Shown one piece after another: positions 25,798-35,211 of a stretch of DNA of 64,000 nt (position 1 is the first letter of the stretch; every line of letters begins with the position of its first letter). The notes below the pieces were generated by a model, which was given only the letters and a program-made list of their open reading frames with translations, did no database searches and was not told where the DNA came from. The stretch comes from Bacteroidota bacterium (GTDB lineage Bacteria; Bacteroidota; Bacteroidia; AKYH767-A; 2013-40CM-41-45): NCBI GenBank assembly GCA_016720935.1, contig JADKJP010000006.1, positions 930,001 through 994,000 of the forward strand. Direction: 5' to 3'. The position numbers and the translations under genes were made by a program.

Positions 25798-28251
25798 ATG
25801 ATAGTGATAAAGTTTGGCGGAACATCCGTCGCCACAGCGAAGCGCATTGAAAGCATCGCCACCATAATTTCTTCTTTGCAAAAAAAACACGGCAGGGTAG
25901 CGGCAGTGTTTTCCGCTTTTGGCGGAGTGACGGATGATCTCATCCGTATGAGCAAATTAGCCGCTTCACAGGATGAGGATTACATTGAAGCCTTTAATAA
26001 AATCCGGCACCGACATCAGCAGGCGATAGCTGAATTGGGTTTGAAGAAAGACAAAGCTCTCCATGATTTCATGGAAGAGACTTTTGCCGAGTTACACGAT
26101 ATTCTGCACGGTGTGTTTCTGGTGAGAGAATTATCGTCAAGAACGCTGGATTTTATCAGTGGTCACGGTGAAGTTTTGTCGGCAAAAATTATTTCTCATT
26201 ATCTGAATTCCTGCAAAATAAAATCCAATTTCCTTGACGCGAGAACAATGATTCGTACCGATGAAAATTTCGGTTCCGCAAGGGTGGATTTTAAAGTTAC
26301 CAATCAAACTATAAAGGATCATTTCCGGAAATCAAAAGCTGTGGAAGTGATTACAGGTTTTGTCGCTTCTACTGCTAAGCATGAAATGACTACGCTGGGT
26401 CGTGGCGGATCTGATTATACAGCAGCAATTTTTGGAGCTGCACTTGACGCGTCGGAGATCCAGATCTGGACAGATGTGGATGGCGTGATGACAGCGGATC
26501 CCCGGAAAGTGAAAAAAGCATTTTGTGTTCCAACGATGACGTATGAGGAAGCGATGGAAATGTCGCATTTCGGAGCGAAAGTCATTCATCCTCCAACGAT
26601 ATTACCGGCACTAGAAAAAGGAATTCCATTGTGGATCCGGAATACTTTTCGTCCGGAGTCACGCGGAACACTGATCTCTACTGTTTCCCGCGATTATGAT
26701 TTTATGATCAAGGGAATTTCTTCGATCGATGATATTGCATTGCTCACATTGCAGGGAAGCGGAATGGTTGGTGTAGCGGGGATTTCGGCAAGATTGTTCG
26801 GCGCATTGTCACTTGCGAAAGTAAATGTGATTCTGATTACACAGGGAAGTTCTGAGCACACGATCAGTTTCGCTGTGAAACCCGGTGATTCAGATCTGGC
26901 CCGTCAGGCGATAGAAGATGCGTTTGCTCTCGAGATTAAAGCGAAACTCATTGAACGGGTGAGAGTGGAAGAGAAGCTTTCAATCGTCGCGGTGATCGGT
27001 GAAAACATGCGCAATACTCCCGGAGTTTCAGGAAGATTGTTCCAGGCACTCGGGAAAAACGGTATCAGTGTAGTGGCCACTGCTCAGGGATCTTCTGAAT
27101 TGAACATTTCTGTTGTTGTTCAGAAGGAAAACCTCGACAAGGCTCTGAATTCTTTGCACCAGTCCTTCTTTCTTTCAGATGTCAAAACCTTATCTGTCTT
27201 TCTCGTCGGCTGTGGCCTGATTGGAAGCACCTTATTGAAGCAAATAGAAAAACACAAACAACATTTGCGTCACGCGCGTTCGCTTGAGATTTCTGTTGTA
27301 GGAATTGCCAACAGCAGGAAGATGGTCTTTAATCCGGACGGACTTAGTTTGAGTAAATATCAGGATCTTCTTTCCGAATCCACTGAAAAAATGGATTTGG
27401 GGAAATACATACAACGGATGAAGGAAATGAATCTGCCGCAAAGTATTTTCATTGATTGTACATCGAGTGAAGATGTGGTCGCTCACTACGCTGAAGTTCT
27501 GGAAAGCAGTGTTTCCATTGTGACACCGAATAAAATCGCGAATTCAGGCAAGCTGAGTAATTATAAAAAACTTCGTGAGATCGCCAAGCGCAGAAATGTC
27601 CGTTTCTTTTACGAGACCAATGTTGGCGCGGGTTTGCCTGTGATCAATACACTCACGGATTTGCTCACCAGCGGTGACCGGATTCTCAGGATTGAAGCGG
27701 TACTTTCAGGAACATTATCCTTTATCTTTAATACATTCAAAGAAGATACCCGTTTCAGTGATATCGTAAAAGAAGCGATGCAACGTGGCTATACCGAACC
27801 TGATCCGCGTATTGATTTGAGCGGAAAAGACGTCGCGCGAAAACTTTTGATTCTTGCCCGTGAAACCGGACTGGACATCGAAATGAAAGACATTGACATA
27901 GAACAGATTTTACCACCATCCTGTCAGAAAGCCAAAACGGTAAATGATTTTTTAATCGAACTGGAACGCAATAACGATGTGTTTGGAAAGCGCAGAGATA
28001 AAGCGATGAAGAATCAAAAAGTACTTCGATTCATTGCTTCACTCGCTAATGGAAAAGCGAAAATCAGTTTGCAGGAAGTAGATTCCAAGCATCCGTTTTA
28101 CAATTTGTCAGGTAGTGATAACATTATTTCCTTCACAACCGAACGTTACCATGATCGCCCGCTGGTTGTGAAAGGACCGGGAGCAGGTGCCGAGGTGACT
28201 GCTGCAGGTGTATTCGCGGAAGTGATCAGTGTTGGAAATTATTTTGACTGA
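25798..28251 (+). CDS. thrA: Bifunctional aspartate kinase / homoserine dehydrogenase I
   Basis: The 817-residue fusion carries out the first and third steps of threonine/methionine synthesis from aspartate. The aspartokinase domain begins MIVIKFGGTSVA and includes TLGRGGSDYTAA. Two ACT regulatory domains follow at about residues 315-460, and the homoserine dehydrogenase domain starts near 465 with VFLVGCGLIGSTLL. Later landmarks are NVGAGLPVINTL, LSGTLSFIFN and GYTEPDPRIDLSGKDVARK. Full length. First gene of thrABC; no leader peptide or attenuator was seen. ACT domains predict threonine feedback inhibition. Confidence 0.97.
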   Translation: MIVIKFGGTSVATAKRIESIATIISSLQKKHGRVAAVFSAFGGVTDDLIRMSKLAASQDEDYIEAFNKIRHRHQQAIAELGLKKDKALHDFMEETFAELHDILHGVFLVRELSSRTLDFISGHGEVLSAKIISHYLNSCKIKSNFLDARTMIRTDENFGSARVDFKVTNQTIKDHFRKSKAVEVITGFVASTAKHEMTTLGRGGSDYTAAIFGAALDASEIQIWTDVDGVMTADPRKVKKAFCVPTMTYEEAMEMSHFGAKVIHPPTILPALEKGIPLWIRNTFRPESRGTLISTVSRDYDFMIKGISSIDDIALLTLQGSGMVGVAGISARLFGALSLAKVNVILITQGSSEHTISFAVKPGDSDLARQAIEDAFALEIKAKLIERVRVEEKLSIVAVIGENMRNTPGVSGRLFQALGKNGISVVATAQGSSELNISVVVQKENLDKALNSLHQSFFLSDVKTLSVFLVGCGLIGSTLLKQIEKHKQHLRHARSLEISVVGIANSRKMVFNPDGLSLSKYQDLLSESTEKMDLGKYIQRMKEMNLPQSIFIDCTSSEDVVAHYAEVLESSVSIVTPNKIANSGKLSNYKKLREIAKRRNVRFFYETNVGAGLPVINTLTDLLTSGDRILRIEAVLSGTLSFIFNTFKEDTRFSDIVKEAMQRGYTEPDPRIDLSGKDVARKLLILARETGLDIEMKDIDIEQILPPSCQKAKTVNDFLIELERNNDVFGKRRDKAMKNQKVLRFIASLANGKAKISLQEVDSKHPFYNLSGSDNIISFTTERYHDRPLVVKGPGAGAEVTAAGVFAEVISVGNYFD

Positions 28252-28294
28252 ATCTGAACAATAAGCTTTGCATTGCTAAGCAAATAATTTTGAA

Positions 28295-29242
28295 ATGGCA
28301 TCAAAAAGTAATCGATCTGTACGTGTTTTTGCTCCGGCGACTGTGGCTAATCTGGCCTGCGGTTTCGACGTGATGGGTCTTGCCATCAATGCTCCCGGTG
28401 ATTTTGTGGAGATGAAAAAAAATAAGTTGCACGAAATCCGTATCGTGAAAATGACGGGAGACGGAGGGAAATTATCGAGAGATGCCGATAAAAATACTGC
28501 CGGTGTTTCAGTAGCAGCGATGATGCGTTACATGGAACTGAATCAGGGTTTTGATATCGTATTGAAAAAGCAGATGCCTTTGGGTAGCGGACTCGGTTCA
28601 AGTGCTGCCAGCAGTGCAGCGGCTGTGTTCGCTGCAAATGAGTTAATGGGCCGTCCATTCGAAAAGAGCGCGTTGGTTCACTTCGCAATGGAAGGGGAGC
28701 GTGTTGCATGTGGTTCCGCTCATGCTGACAATGTAGCGCCTTGTATTCTGGGAGGTATTGTGTTGATTCGTTCTTATGATCCGCTGGACATTATTTCATT
28801 GCCGGTACCTTCAAATTTACACGTGGTTGTTGTACATCCTCATGTCGAAGTACTCACACGTGATTCCAGAGCTGTTTTACCTCAGGAAATTAAATTGAAA
28901 ACAGGCATCACACAGTGGGCAAACACCGCCGCGTTTGTTGCAGGATTGTTTCAATCGGATTATCAGCTGATATCGAGAGCTGTTGAAGATCATGTCGCGG
29001 AGCCGGCTCGGGCATCTTTGATACCTCATTTTTACGCGGTTCAGGAAGCTGCATTACTGAAAGGCGCTCTTGCCTGCAGTATCAGTGGTTCCGGTCCGTC
29101 TATCTTCGCGCTCACTCAGGGTTCTGCAAAAGCGAATCTGGTAGCTGCTGAAATGAAAAAGGTTTTTCGCAAACATAAAACCGCTTGCGATGTTTTTGTT
29201 TCTCCTGTCAATAAAAAAGGAACAAGGGTTATTACTAATTAA
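28295..29242 (+). CDS. thrB: Homoserine kinase
   Basis: The 315-residue GHMP kinase phosphorylates homoserine. The GHMP ATP-binding loop is PLGSGLGSSAASSAAAV near residues 92-108. The N-terminal VRVFAPATVANLACGFDVMG and the C-terminal SISGSGPSIFAL are typical. It sits 43 bases after thrA and six bases before thrC, clearly one operon. Confidence 0.96.
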   Translation: MASKSNRSVRVFAPATVANLACGFDVMGLAINAPGDFVEMKKNKLHEIRIVKMTGDGGKLSRDADKNTAGVSVAAMMRYMELNQGFDIVLKKQMPLGSGLGSSAASSAAAVFAANELMGRPFEKSALVHFAMEGERVACGSAHADNVAPCILGGIVLIRSYDPLDIISLPVPSNLHVVVVHPHVEVLTRDSRAVLPQEIKLKTGITQWANTAAFVAGLFQSDYQLISRAVEDHVAEPARASLIPHFYAVQEAALLKGALACSISGSGPSIFALTQGSAKANLVAAEMKKVFRKHKTACDVFVSPVNKKGTRVITN

Positions 29243-29248
29243 TTTTCC

Positions 29249-30556
29249 ATGTTATTCTATTCTACCAACAACAAGCATAAATTATTTTCACTGTCTGAAG
29301 CTGTTCTGAAGGGTCTACCGGATGACAATGGGCTTTTTATGCCGGAAAGAATTCCGGTCTTGCCGGAAAATTTCTGGAAGAATATTTCCTCCCTGCATAT
29401 TGATGAAATTGCAAATGAAGTCGCGTCACTTTACCTGGGTGATGATTTACCTGCGGATACCATTCGCAAAATTACGAGTGAAGCAATGAATTTTCCTGTT
29501 CCATTGGTTAAGCTCAATGGAAACACTTTTTTCCTTGAATTATTTCACGGTCCGACCCTCGCCTTTAAAGACGTTGGAGCCAGATTCATGGCGAGAACGA
29601 TGGCATTGTTGAATCGTGATGAAAATAAAAAGCTGACCATCCTTGTCGCGACATCAGGTGATACCGGAAGCGCTGTGGCCAATGGTTTTTATAATGTTCC
29701 GGGGATTGATGTGATCATCCTTTATCCATCCGGAAAAGTGAGTCCATTGCAGGAAAAACAGTTGACCACATTGGGCGGTAACATTACCGCTCTTGAGATA
29801 CAAGGGACATTTGACGATTGCCAGGCACTCGTTAAACAAGCATTTCTTGACAATTCCCTGAAAGAAAAATACAGACTCAGCAGCGCGAACAGCATCAACA
29901 TCGCGCGACTGATACCGCAAAGCTTTTATTACATCGATGCCTGGAAGCAAATGCAAATGATGGATCCCGGTCCGGTTGTATTTTCAGTACCGAGTGGAAA
30001 TTTCGGAAATCTGAGTGCAGGATTATTTGCAAAAAGGATGGGTTTGCCGGTGGAGAAATTTGTCGCCGCGAACAATCGGAATGACAGTGTCCTGGATTAT
30101 CTGAAAACCGGAAATTATAAAGCTAAAAATACCATTGCTACTATTTCAAATGCAATGGATGTAGGCAATCCTTCCAACTTCGCAAGGATGCTTGATTTGT
30201 ACGATCATGATCCTGGAAAAATGCGTGAAGACATTTGCGCATATTCATTTGATGACGATCAAACCAGATCAGCAATGAGGGAAGTTTTTCAGGAATACAA
30301 ATATGTAATGGATCCTCATGGCGCTGTAGGTTATCTCGGATGGAATTCTTTTGTTAAAGACAAAAATTCAAAAGCAAAGGGAATCATTCTTGAAACTGCC
30401 CATCCTTCAAAATTTAAAGATGTGGTCGAAGAAACGTTAAATATTCAGGTGGCACTCCCTGAACAATTGTCATCAATAGCGGATAAATCCAAGAATTCAA
30501 TTGTTTTGAATGCGGAGTATCCCGTTTTTCATCAATACCTCATCGAAAGAGGCTGA
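29249..30556 (+). CDS. thrC: Threonine synthase
   Basis: The 435-residue PLP enzyme converts phosphohomoserine to threonine. The PLP lysine is Lys107 in GPTLAFKDVGARF; phosphate-binding segments are VATSGDTGSAVANGF and SVPSGNFGNLSAG. The N-terminal FYSTNNKHKLFSLSEAVLKG is typical of the family. Last gene of thrABC; no clear terminator was found before the 112-base gap to the next gene. Confidence 0.96.
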   Translation: MLFYSTNNKHKLFSLSEAVLKGLPDDNGLFMPERIPVLPENFWKNISSLHIDEIANEVASLYLGDDLPADTIRKITSEAMNFPVPLVKLNGNTFFLELFHGPTLAFKDVGARFMARTMALLNRDENKKLTILVATSGDTGSAVANGFYNVPGIDVIILYPSGKVSPLQEKQLTTLGGNITALEIQGTFDDCQALVKQAFLDNSLKEKYRLSSANSINIARLIPQSFYYIDAWKQMQMMDPGPVVFSVPSGNFGNLSAGLFAKRMGLPVEKFVAANNRNDSVLDYLKTGNYKAKNTIATISNAMDVGNPSNFARMLDLYDHDPGKMREDICAYSFDDDQTRSAMREVFQEYKYVMDPHGAVGYLGWNSFVKDKNSKAKGIILETAHPSKFKDVVEETLNIQVALPEQLSSIADKSKNSIVLNAEYPVFHQYLIERG

Positions 30557-30668
30557 TTTCAATTCTTTTGACTGTCGGTTTTTTTGAAAACTCGACAAAC
30601 TTATCCTAAATTGCCGTTTCAATTAAAGCCTTTAAAAACAGGTTTTGTTAATTGACTATTAAGGCAAT

Positions 30669-33600
30669 ATGAAGCTCAGGATACTATTCTTCTCCCTAAT
30701 CGTTTTCCTGGTAAACAGGACCTTTGCAACAACGTTACAGGGCAACATTTTATCGGACACGTCTATTCGCGGAATTGTTGATGTTATCTCTCAGGTAAAT
30801 CTTGGGCCAAACATCACGTTGAGTTTTGAAGAAGGCACTATTCTCTACATGCATGGGGGTGCTTCAATCGTTGGTTCGGATGGTTCAAAGATCGTTTTCA
30901 ACGGTACTGTTTCCAAGCCAATTCAGATTGAGGCAGCAGAAGGTAAAAACTGGGGTAAATTTGAAGTAAACGGAGCCACAGGTCATCTCGAGGTTCATCA
31001 TGTCCAGTCCAGCATGGGACAATTTCGTGTGATGAAAGGAGCTTCGGCTGTCATTGAAGATTCATACATGCACGATTATTTTCAGGGTGATAATCCCATC
31101 GTCTATACAGAGGATGCCGGAACTGTAAATATCAGTCGTTGCAAATTCAGCAATTATTACGAGCTCAATCTTGTACGAACGCTGGCTGTAGTTGAGGATT
31201 GTTTGCTACAGTTTATGACCGCGGATGGTATCGACTTCGACAATTCTCCTCCGGGAACAATTCTGCGCAGATCAACATTGCAATATGGTCGTGGGTTTAA
31301 TATTGACGCCATTGATTTCGGAAAAGTAAATTTCACCGGAAACGGATCCGTTGCACTTGTTGAACAATGTATCGTTCATGATATTTCGGATAAAGGAGTT
31401 TCAGTTGGAGAAGGAGCACAAGATGTAACCATTCGTGGTTGTGTTTTCTACAATTGCGGCGCAGGTTCCGCAGTAAAAGACAATTCCATCGCCCACATTT
31501 TCAACAACACTATTGTGGGATGTGATGCCGGTATCGAATGTGTAGAAAAAAATCCTGGTCTGGGCGGCGGACACGCGTTTACATACAACAACATCATCTG
31601 GAAATCTCACGAACCATTTTTCATCAACAGCACCGGTACCGCTGACATTCAGTACAGTCTGATCGACGGAATGACTCCCGATGCAAGCCGGCATATTTTT
31701 TATGCAGATCCATTATTTACAAGTGAGGCATTGACTGATTATCATTTGCTTCCCGGATCTCCGGCAATTGGTGCAGGGTTGAACGGAGAAGATCTGGGTG
31801 CGATATTCCCGGTTGGAGCAACTTTCAATCAGCCTAATGAACTGGTACTTGGAGTTCCAAATCCTTTCAGTGTCTTCAAAGGAGGAGAAGAATCTGCAAT
31901 CTGGTGGGCGAGTAGTCCTTCTGTTTCAAAAATCAATATTGAATTTTCTTCCGACAATGGAGACAGCTGGACAAGTATTCAATCGAATGTTGATGCGAAG
32001 CTGAAAGGTATTCCATGGAACATTCCCAATGTTTATTCGAGTCGTTGTTTGGTGAAACTGACAGATGTGAGTAACCCAACGATTACTGTCACCAATGTGT
32101 TGCCATTTTCTATTCTTCCTGAAGTGGATTCAACAGGTGTACCCGTCTTTTCAACCGGATCAGGATATTTCGATCAGCCTGTAGATCTGTCAATTACTGC
32201 TCCCGCCGGAGCGACAATTCTCTACACAACAGATGGATCAGACCCTTCTGATAAATCAAATGTTTATACAGGGCCCATTCATCTTGATTACGATTCCATT
32301 CCTGTCGGACAACCGGAACTCAATATCACAGCATCCCAAAGTTATCATCAGCCTTACAGTTACATTCGTACATCACCTGTATGGCAGGATGGTCCGACCA
32401 TTGCTTTCTGGCGTAAACCTACCGGAACAGTGTTCAAAGCCCATATCATCCGTGCAAGGGTATATGATCCTGTGAAAGGTTTGGGACCGGTTAAAACACA
32501 TTCGTATTTCATCCATCCTCAGATGACAACCGGACGCTATACATTGCCGGTGGTTTCTCTGGTTACGGATCCGGGAAATCTTTTTGATTATTACAAGGGT
32601 ATTTATATTCCCGGCGCTTCATTTAAGGATAGTTCCTGGACTGGGAATTATGAATTTAAAGGGCGAGCTTCTGAGAAGCCTTTTCATTTTGAATATTTTG
32701 ATGAGCACGGTGTAAAGCAGTTATCTCAAAGTATTGGTGTTCGTGTTCGCGGAGAATGGATTCGTGCCGTTGGACAAAAAGCATTGACATTGTATGCCCG
32801 GAGTGAGTACGATACTGAAAATAATTTCAAGTATCCTTTTTTCACAGGATTGAAAAAACCAGGTACGAATATATATCAAACGAAATTCAAAAGATTAATC
32901 CTTCGTAACAATGGTAACGAATGGGGTTATTATAAAAACACCATGTTACGCGATGCAGCAATCCAGTCATTGTTTAGCGGACTGAATATTGGTTACCAAC
33001 CCTATCGAATGACAGTTACCTTTATCAATGGCGAATACTGGGGAATACAGGACATCCGGGTAGTTCCTGATGTGAGAGGTATACAATACGCTTACGACCT
33101 GGAGCCCGATAGTATTGTGTTGATGGAAGATAATTTGTCTGCTTCCTACCAGTTGGTAAATGGCAATGCTGCGGATCAGCAGGACTTCATCGATTTGAGA
33201 AGTTTTATTCTTGCAAATGATTTGAATGTTCCGGCGAATTACGCTTATGTCTGTTCAAAGATGGACATCAATAGTTTCACTGATTATTGGATCGCGACAG
33301 TCTTTACAAATAAAAACAATGCGGATCATAACAAAACCTATTGGAAGCTCCGTACACCGGATCCTACCAGCAACCGTTACGGATACGATGGCAAATGGCG
33401 TTGGATAGCGAATGATTTTGATGGTGGTTTTGATCATGTGATTGACAATAATCTTTGGTTCAACATCACCGCGATGCATGACTCATTATTGAGGAGAATG
33501 GTGACTTGTGATGTTTTCAGAAGACAGTGGATTCTGCGATTTGCTGATGTATTGAATTCAAATTTTAAAGCTTCCTATACAACAAACCGTTTCACAGAAA

Positions 33601-34256
33601 TTCAGAATCTTTTGGAACCGGAAATGCAGGAGCACATTGAACGTTGGAGTACACCCTCATCGATGACAGACTGGTATGCAGGTGTTCAGGAAAAAAGAGA
33701 TTTTGGAATGCAACGTCCGGCTATTCAGTTCGGACATCTGAACGATTATTTTTATCTGCACGATACTGCTAACATTACTCTGGACGTGAACAATTCATTA
33801 TACGGTTATGTTGAGATAAACACTTTGCGAATTAACGCAGCTTTGCCGGGAGTAAGTGAAAGTGTTTATCCCTGGGAGGGAACTTATTTTAAGGACATGG
33901 CATTCACTGTGAAAGCCATTCCGAATTATGGTTATCGTTTTGTACGATGGGAAAACGCACCATCCAATGAACAGAATCCGGTACAAAGTGTTATTTTATT
34001 GGGTGATAAAAAGATGACTGCCATCTTTGAGTGGGATCCATCAGTGTTGTTTCCAAATCTTACAGTGTTTCCAAACCCTGCCACCGGTGATGAGGTAAAA
34101 TTGAACAATGAGTATACATACTCTGTATACGATGCTACCGGTAAACTCATTCTTAGATTTGAGAATTCTAATCATTTCGATATCTCAAATTTTGAAAAAG
34201 GAATTTATTTGTTGAGAACTGATGACGGGGAGCAGGTGAAGTTTGTCAGACTATAG
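30669..34256 (+). CDS. T9SS-secreted CotH-kinase-like protein with beta-helix
   Basis: 1195 residues. A signal peptide (MKLRILFFSLIVFLVNRTFA) leads into a right-handed beta-helix at about 25-370. An Ig-like segment is followed by a chitobiase/hexosaminidase C-terminal-like domain near 497-530 (ATILYTTDGSDPSDKS). The CotH-like kinase domain spans about 677-965, with KRLILRNNGNEWGYYKNTML, FINGEYWGIQDIR and the catalytic-type WRWIANDFDGGFD. An InlB-B-like repeat (about 1040-1120) and a T9SS type A sorting domain (LTVFPNPATGD to the end) follow. CotH kinases phosphorylate spore-coat proteins in Bacillus. Here an extracellular kinase is inferred; substrates are unknown. Transcribed alone with a strong terminator. 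Confidence 0.85.
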   Translation: MKLRILFFSLIVFLVNRTFATTLQGNILSDTSIRGIVDVISQVNLGPNITLSFEEGTILYMHGGASIVGSDGSKIVFNGTVSKPIQIEAAEGKNWGKFEVNGATGHLEVHHVQSSMGQFRVMKGASAVIEDSYMHDYFQGDNPIVYTEDAGTVNISRCKFSNYYELNLVRTLAVVEDCLLQFMTADGIDFDNSPPGTILRRSTLQYGRGFNIDAIDFGKVNFTGNGSVALVEQCIVHDISDKGVSVGEGAQDVTIRGCVFYNCGAGSAVKDNSIAHIFNNTIVGCDAGIECVEKNPGLGGGHAFTYNNIIWKSHEPFFINSTGTADIQYSLIDGMTPDASRHIFYADPLFTSEALTDYHLLPGSPAIGAGLNGEDLGAIFPVGATFNQPNELVLGVPNPFSVFKGGEESAIWWASSPSVSKINIEFSSDNGDSWTSIQSNVDAKLKGIPWNIPNVYSSRCLVKLTDVSNPTITVTNVLPFSILPEVDSTGVPVFSTGSGYFDQPVDLSITAPAGATILYTTDGSDPSDKSNVYTGPIHLDYDSIPVGQPELNITASQSYHQPYSYIRTSPVWQDGPTIAFWRKPTGTVFKAHIIRARVYDPVKGLGPVKTHSYFIHPQMTTGRYTLPVVSLVTDPGNLFDYYKGIYIPGASFKDSSWTGNYEFKGRASEKPFHFEYFDEHGVKQLSQSIGVRVRGEWIRAVGQKALTLYARSEYDTENNFKYPFFTGLKKPGTNIYQTKFKRLILRNNGNEWGYYKNTMLRDAAIQSLFSGLNIGYQPYRMTVTFINGEYWGIQDIRVVPDVRGIQYAYDLEPDSIVLMEDNLSASYQLVNGNAADQQDFIDLRSFILANDLNVPANYAYVCSKMDINSFTDYWIATVFTNKNNADHNKTYWKLRTPDPTSNRYGYDGKWRWIANDFDGGFDHVIDNNLWFNITAMHDSLLRRMVTCDVFRRQWILRFADVLNSNFKASYTTNRFTEIQNLLEPEMQEHIERWSTPSSMTDWYAGVQEKRDFGMQRPAIQFGHLNDYFYLHDTANITLDVNNSLYGYVEINTLRINAALPGVSESVYPWEGTYFKDMAFTVKAIPNYGYRFVRWENAPSNEQNPVQSVILLGDKKMTAIFEWDPSVLFPNLTVFPNPATGDEVKLNNEYTYSVYDATGKLILRFENSNHFDISNFEKGIYLLRTDDGEQVKFVRL

Positions 34257-34260
34257 ATTT

Positions 34261-34311
34261 GATTGTAGATTTTTCTGATTTTAGATTTCTGATTGTAGAT
34301 TTCTGATTGTG
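34261..34311 (-). repeat. Heptamer array at the 3' end of the CotH-like gene
   Basis: GATT recurs at 34261, 34268, 34277, 34284, 34291, 34298 and 34305, that is seven units with one 2-base slip. The minus strand reads AATC-type units pointing back into the CotH-like gene, whose stop codon is four bases away. Confidence 0.7.
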
Positions 34312-34408
34312 GAAAGGCTTCGATTTGAAAATTAGTGACGAGTGACAGTGGGGGTGAGGGACGTAATTTTATTTATGAATTAGAAAGAATAATATTTTTA
34401 GATAAAAG

Positions 34409-34436
34409 AAAAGCCGCTTTGTATAAAGCGGCTTTT
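34409..34436 (+). terminator. Terminator downstream of the CotH-like gene
   Basis: Perfect 12-bp stem AAAAGCCGCTTT (34409-34420) / AAAGCGGCTTTT (34425-34436) with loop gtat, followed by a T-rich tail. Confidence 0.88.
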
Positions 34437-34473
34437 GTTATTTTATTTCTAAACTGAAATCCCAATTTTCCAT

Positions 34474-34501
34474 AACCACTAACCACTAACCACTAACCAC
34501 T
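34474..34501 (+). repeat. Heptamer array, 4 units of AACCACT
   Basis: Four perfect copies of aaccact. It points right, into the 168-bp tRNA-fragment array that starts four bases later. Confidence 0.8.
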
Positions 34502-34539
34502 AAAAAGGCTCCTTCTCATGAAGGAGCCTCTCTCTTAAG

Positions 34540-34595
34540 TCGGGGTGGTAGGATTTGAACCTACGACCTTGGCGCCTGGGGCGCCACGCGATACT
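34540..34595 (-). pseudogene. Truncated tRNA fragment, copy 1
   Basis: Keeps the acceptor 3' strand, T arm and an anticodon-like hairpin TGGCG/CGCCA. The 5' acceptor strand and D arm are missing. The seven-base loop is CCCCAGG. One T-arm base differs from the intact tRNA. Confidence 0.8.
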
Positions 34596-34707
34596 GATAA
34601 AATAATTTCTTTCATTAATTTCTGCTGTATTTTTTATTTCTCATAATAAAATGTCTACTGGATAAAATACCAGAGGCTCCTTCTCATGAAGGAGCCTCTC
34701 TCTTAAG

Positions 34708-34763
34708 TCGGGGTGGCAGGATTTGAACCTACGACCTTGGCGCTCTGGGCGCCACGCGATACC
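34708..34763 (-). pseudogene. Truncated tRNA fragment, copy 2
   Basis: Same structure as copy 1; T arm identical to the intact tRNA-Pro, anticodon-like loop CCCAGAG. No 5' half. Confidence 0.8.
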
Positions 34764-34875
34764 GAAGAAATAATTCATTTCATTCATTTATGCTGTATTT
34801 TTTATTTCCCATAATAAAATGTCTACTGGATAAAATACCAGAGGCTCCTTCTCATGAAGGAGCCTCTCTCTTAAG

Positions 34876-34931
34876 TCGGGGTGGCAGGATTTGAACCTAC
34901 GACCTTGGCGCTCCAGGCGCCACGCGATACC
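34876..34931 (-). pseudogene. Truncated tRNA fragment, copy 3
   Basis: Same structure, anticodon-like loop CCTGGAG. Homology to the intact tRNA-Pro breaks at about GGTATCGCG, leaving roughly the first 16-18 tRNA bases absent. Confidence 0.8.
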
Positions 34932-35043
34932 GGTGAAATAATTCCTTTCATTAATTTCTGCTGTATTTTTTATTTCCCATAATAAATTGTCAACTCGATA
35001 AAACACCAGAGGCTCCTTCTCATGAAGGAGCCTCTCTCTTAAG

Positions 35044-35099
35044 TCGGGGTGGCAGGATTTGAACCTACGACCTTGGCGCTCCAGGCGCCACGCGATACC
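35044..35099 (-). pseudogene. Truncated tRNA fragment, copy 4
   Basis: Same tRNA part as copy 3. It is the unit immediately next to the intact tRNA-Pro. Confidence 0.8.
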
Positions 35100-35176
35100 G
35101 GTGAAATAATTCCTTTCATTAATTTCTGCTGTATTTTTTAATCCCCATAACAAATTGTCAACTCGATAAAACACCA

Positions 35177-35202
35177 GAGGCTCCTTCTCATGAAGGAGCC
35201 TC
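35177..35202 (-). terminator. Hairpin downstream of tRNA-Pro
   Basis: Perfect 10-bp stem GAGGCTCCTT (35177-35186) / AAGGAGCCTC (35193-35202) with loop ctcatg, ten bases past the tRNA 3' end. The same hairpin is copied in each 168-bp unit. No long T run follows on minus. Confidence 0.7.
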
Positions 35203-35211
35203 TCTCTTAAG

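Larger units (their letters stand above)
34506..35177 (-). repeat. 168-bp tandem array of tRNA 3'-fragment units (4 units)
   Basis: The hairpin start AGGCTCC recurs at 34506, 34674, 34842, 35010 and 35178, an exact 168-base period. The fifth occurrence belongs to the intact tRNA-Pro. Each unit reads, on minus: AT-rich spacer, a truncated tRNA (anticodon, variable and T arms plus acceptor 3' strand), a short linker, and a 10-bp hairpin. Neighbouring units are most alike and divergence rises with distance, as expected for stepwise tandem duplication. The period is a multiple of three, which creates a spurious 128-codon frame on the minus strand (34788-35174). Confidence 0.92.

Noticed and set aside
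34788..35174. Minus-strand open frame of 128 codons with a 56-residue repeat (RRFKSCHPDL)
   Set aside because: It is the translation of the 168-bp tRNA-fragment array; RRFKSCHPD is the familiar false peptide from tRNA 3' ends.
34506..35177. CRISPR array
   Set aside because: Units are 168 bp with no unique spacers and contain tRNA pieces; no cas genes are present. The heptamer arrays also have no spacers.
34506..35177. Cluster of functional tRNAs
   Set aside because: Each copy lacks the 5' acceptor strand and D arm, so no cloverleaf can form.
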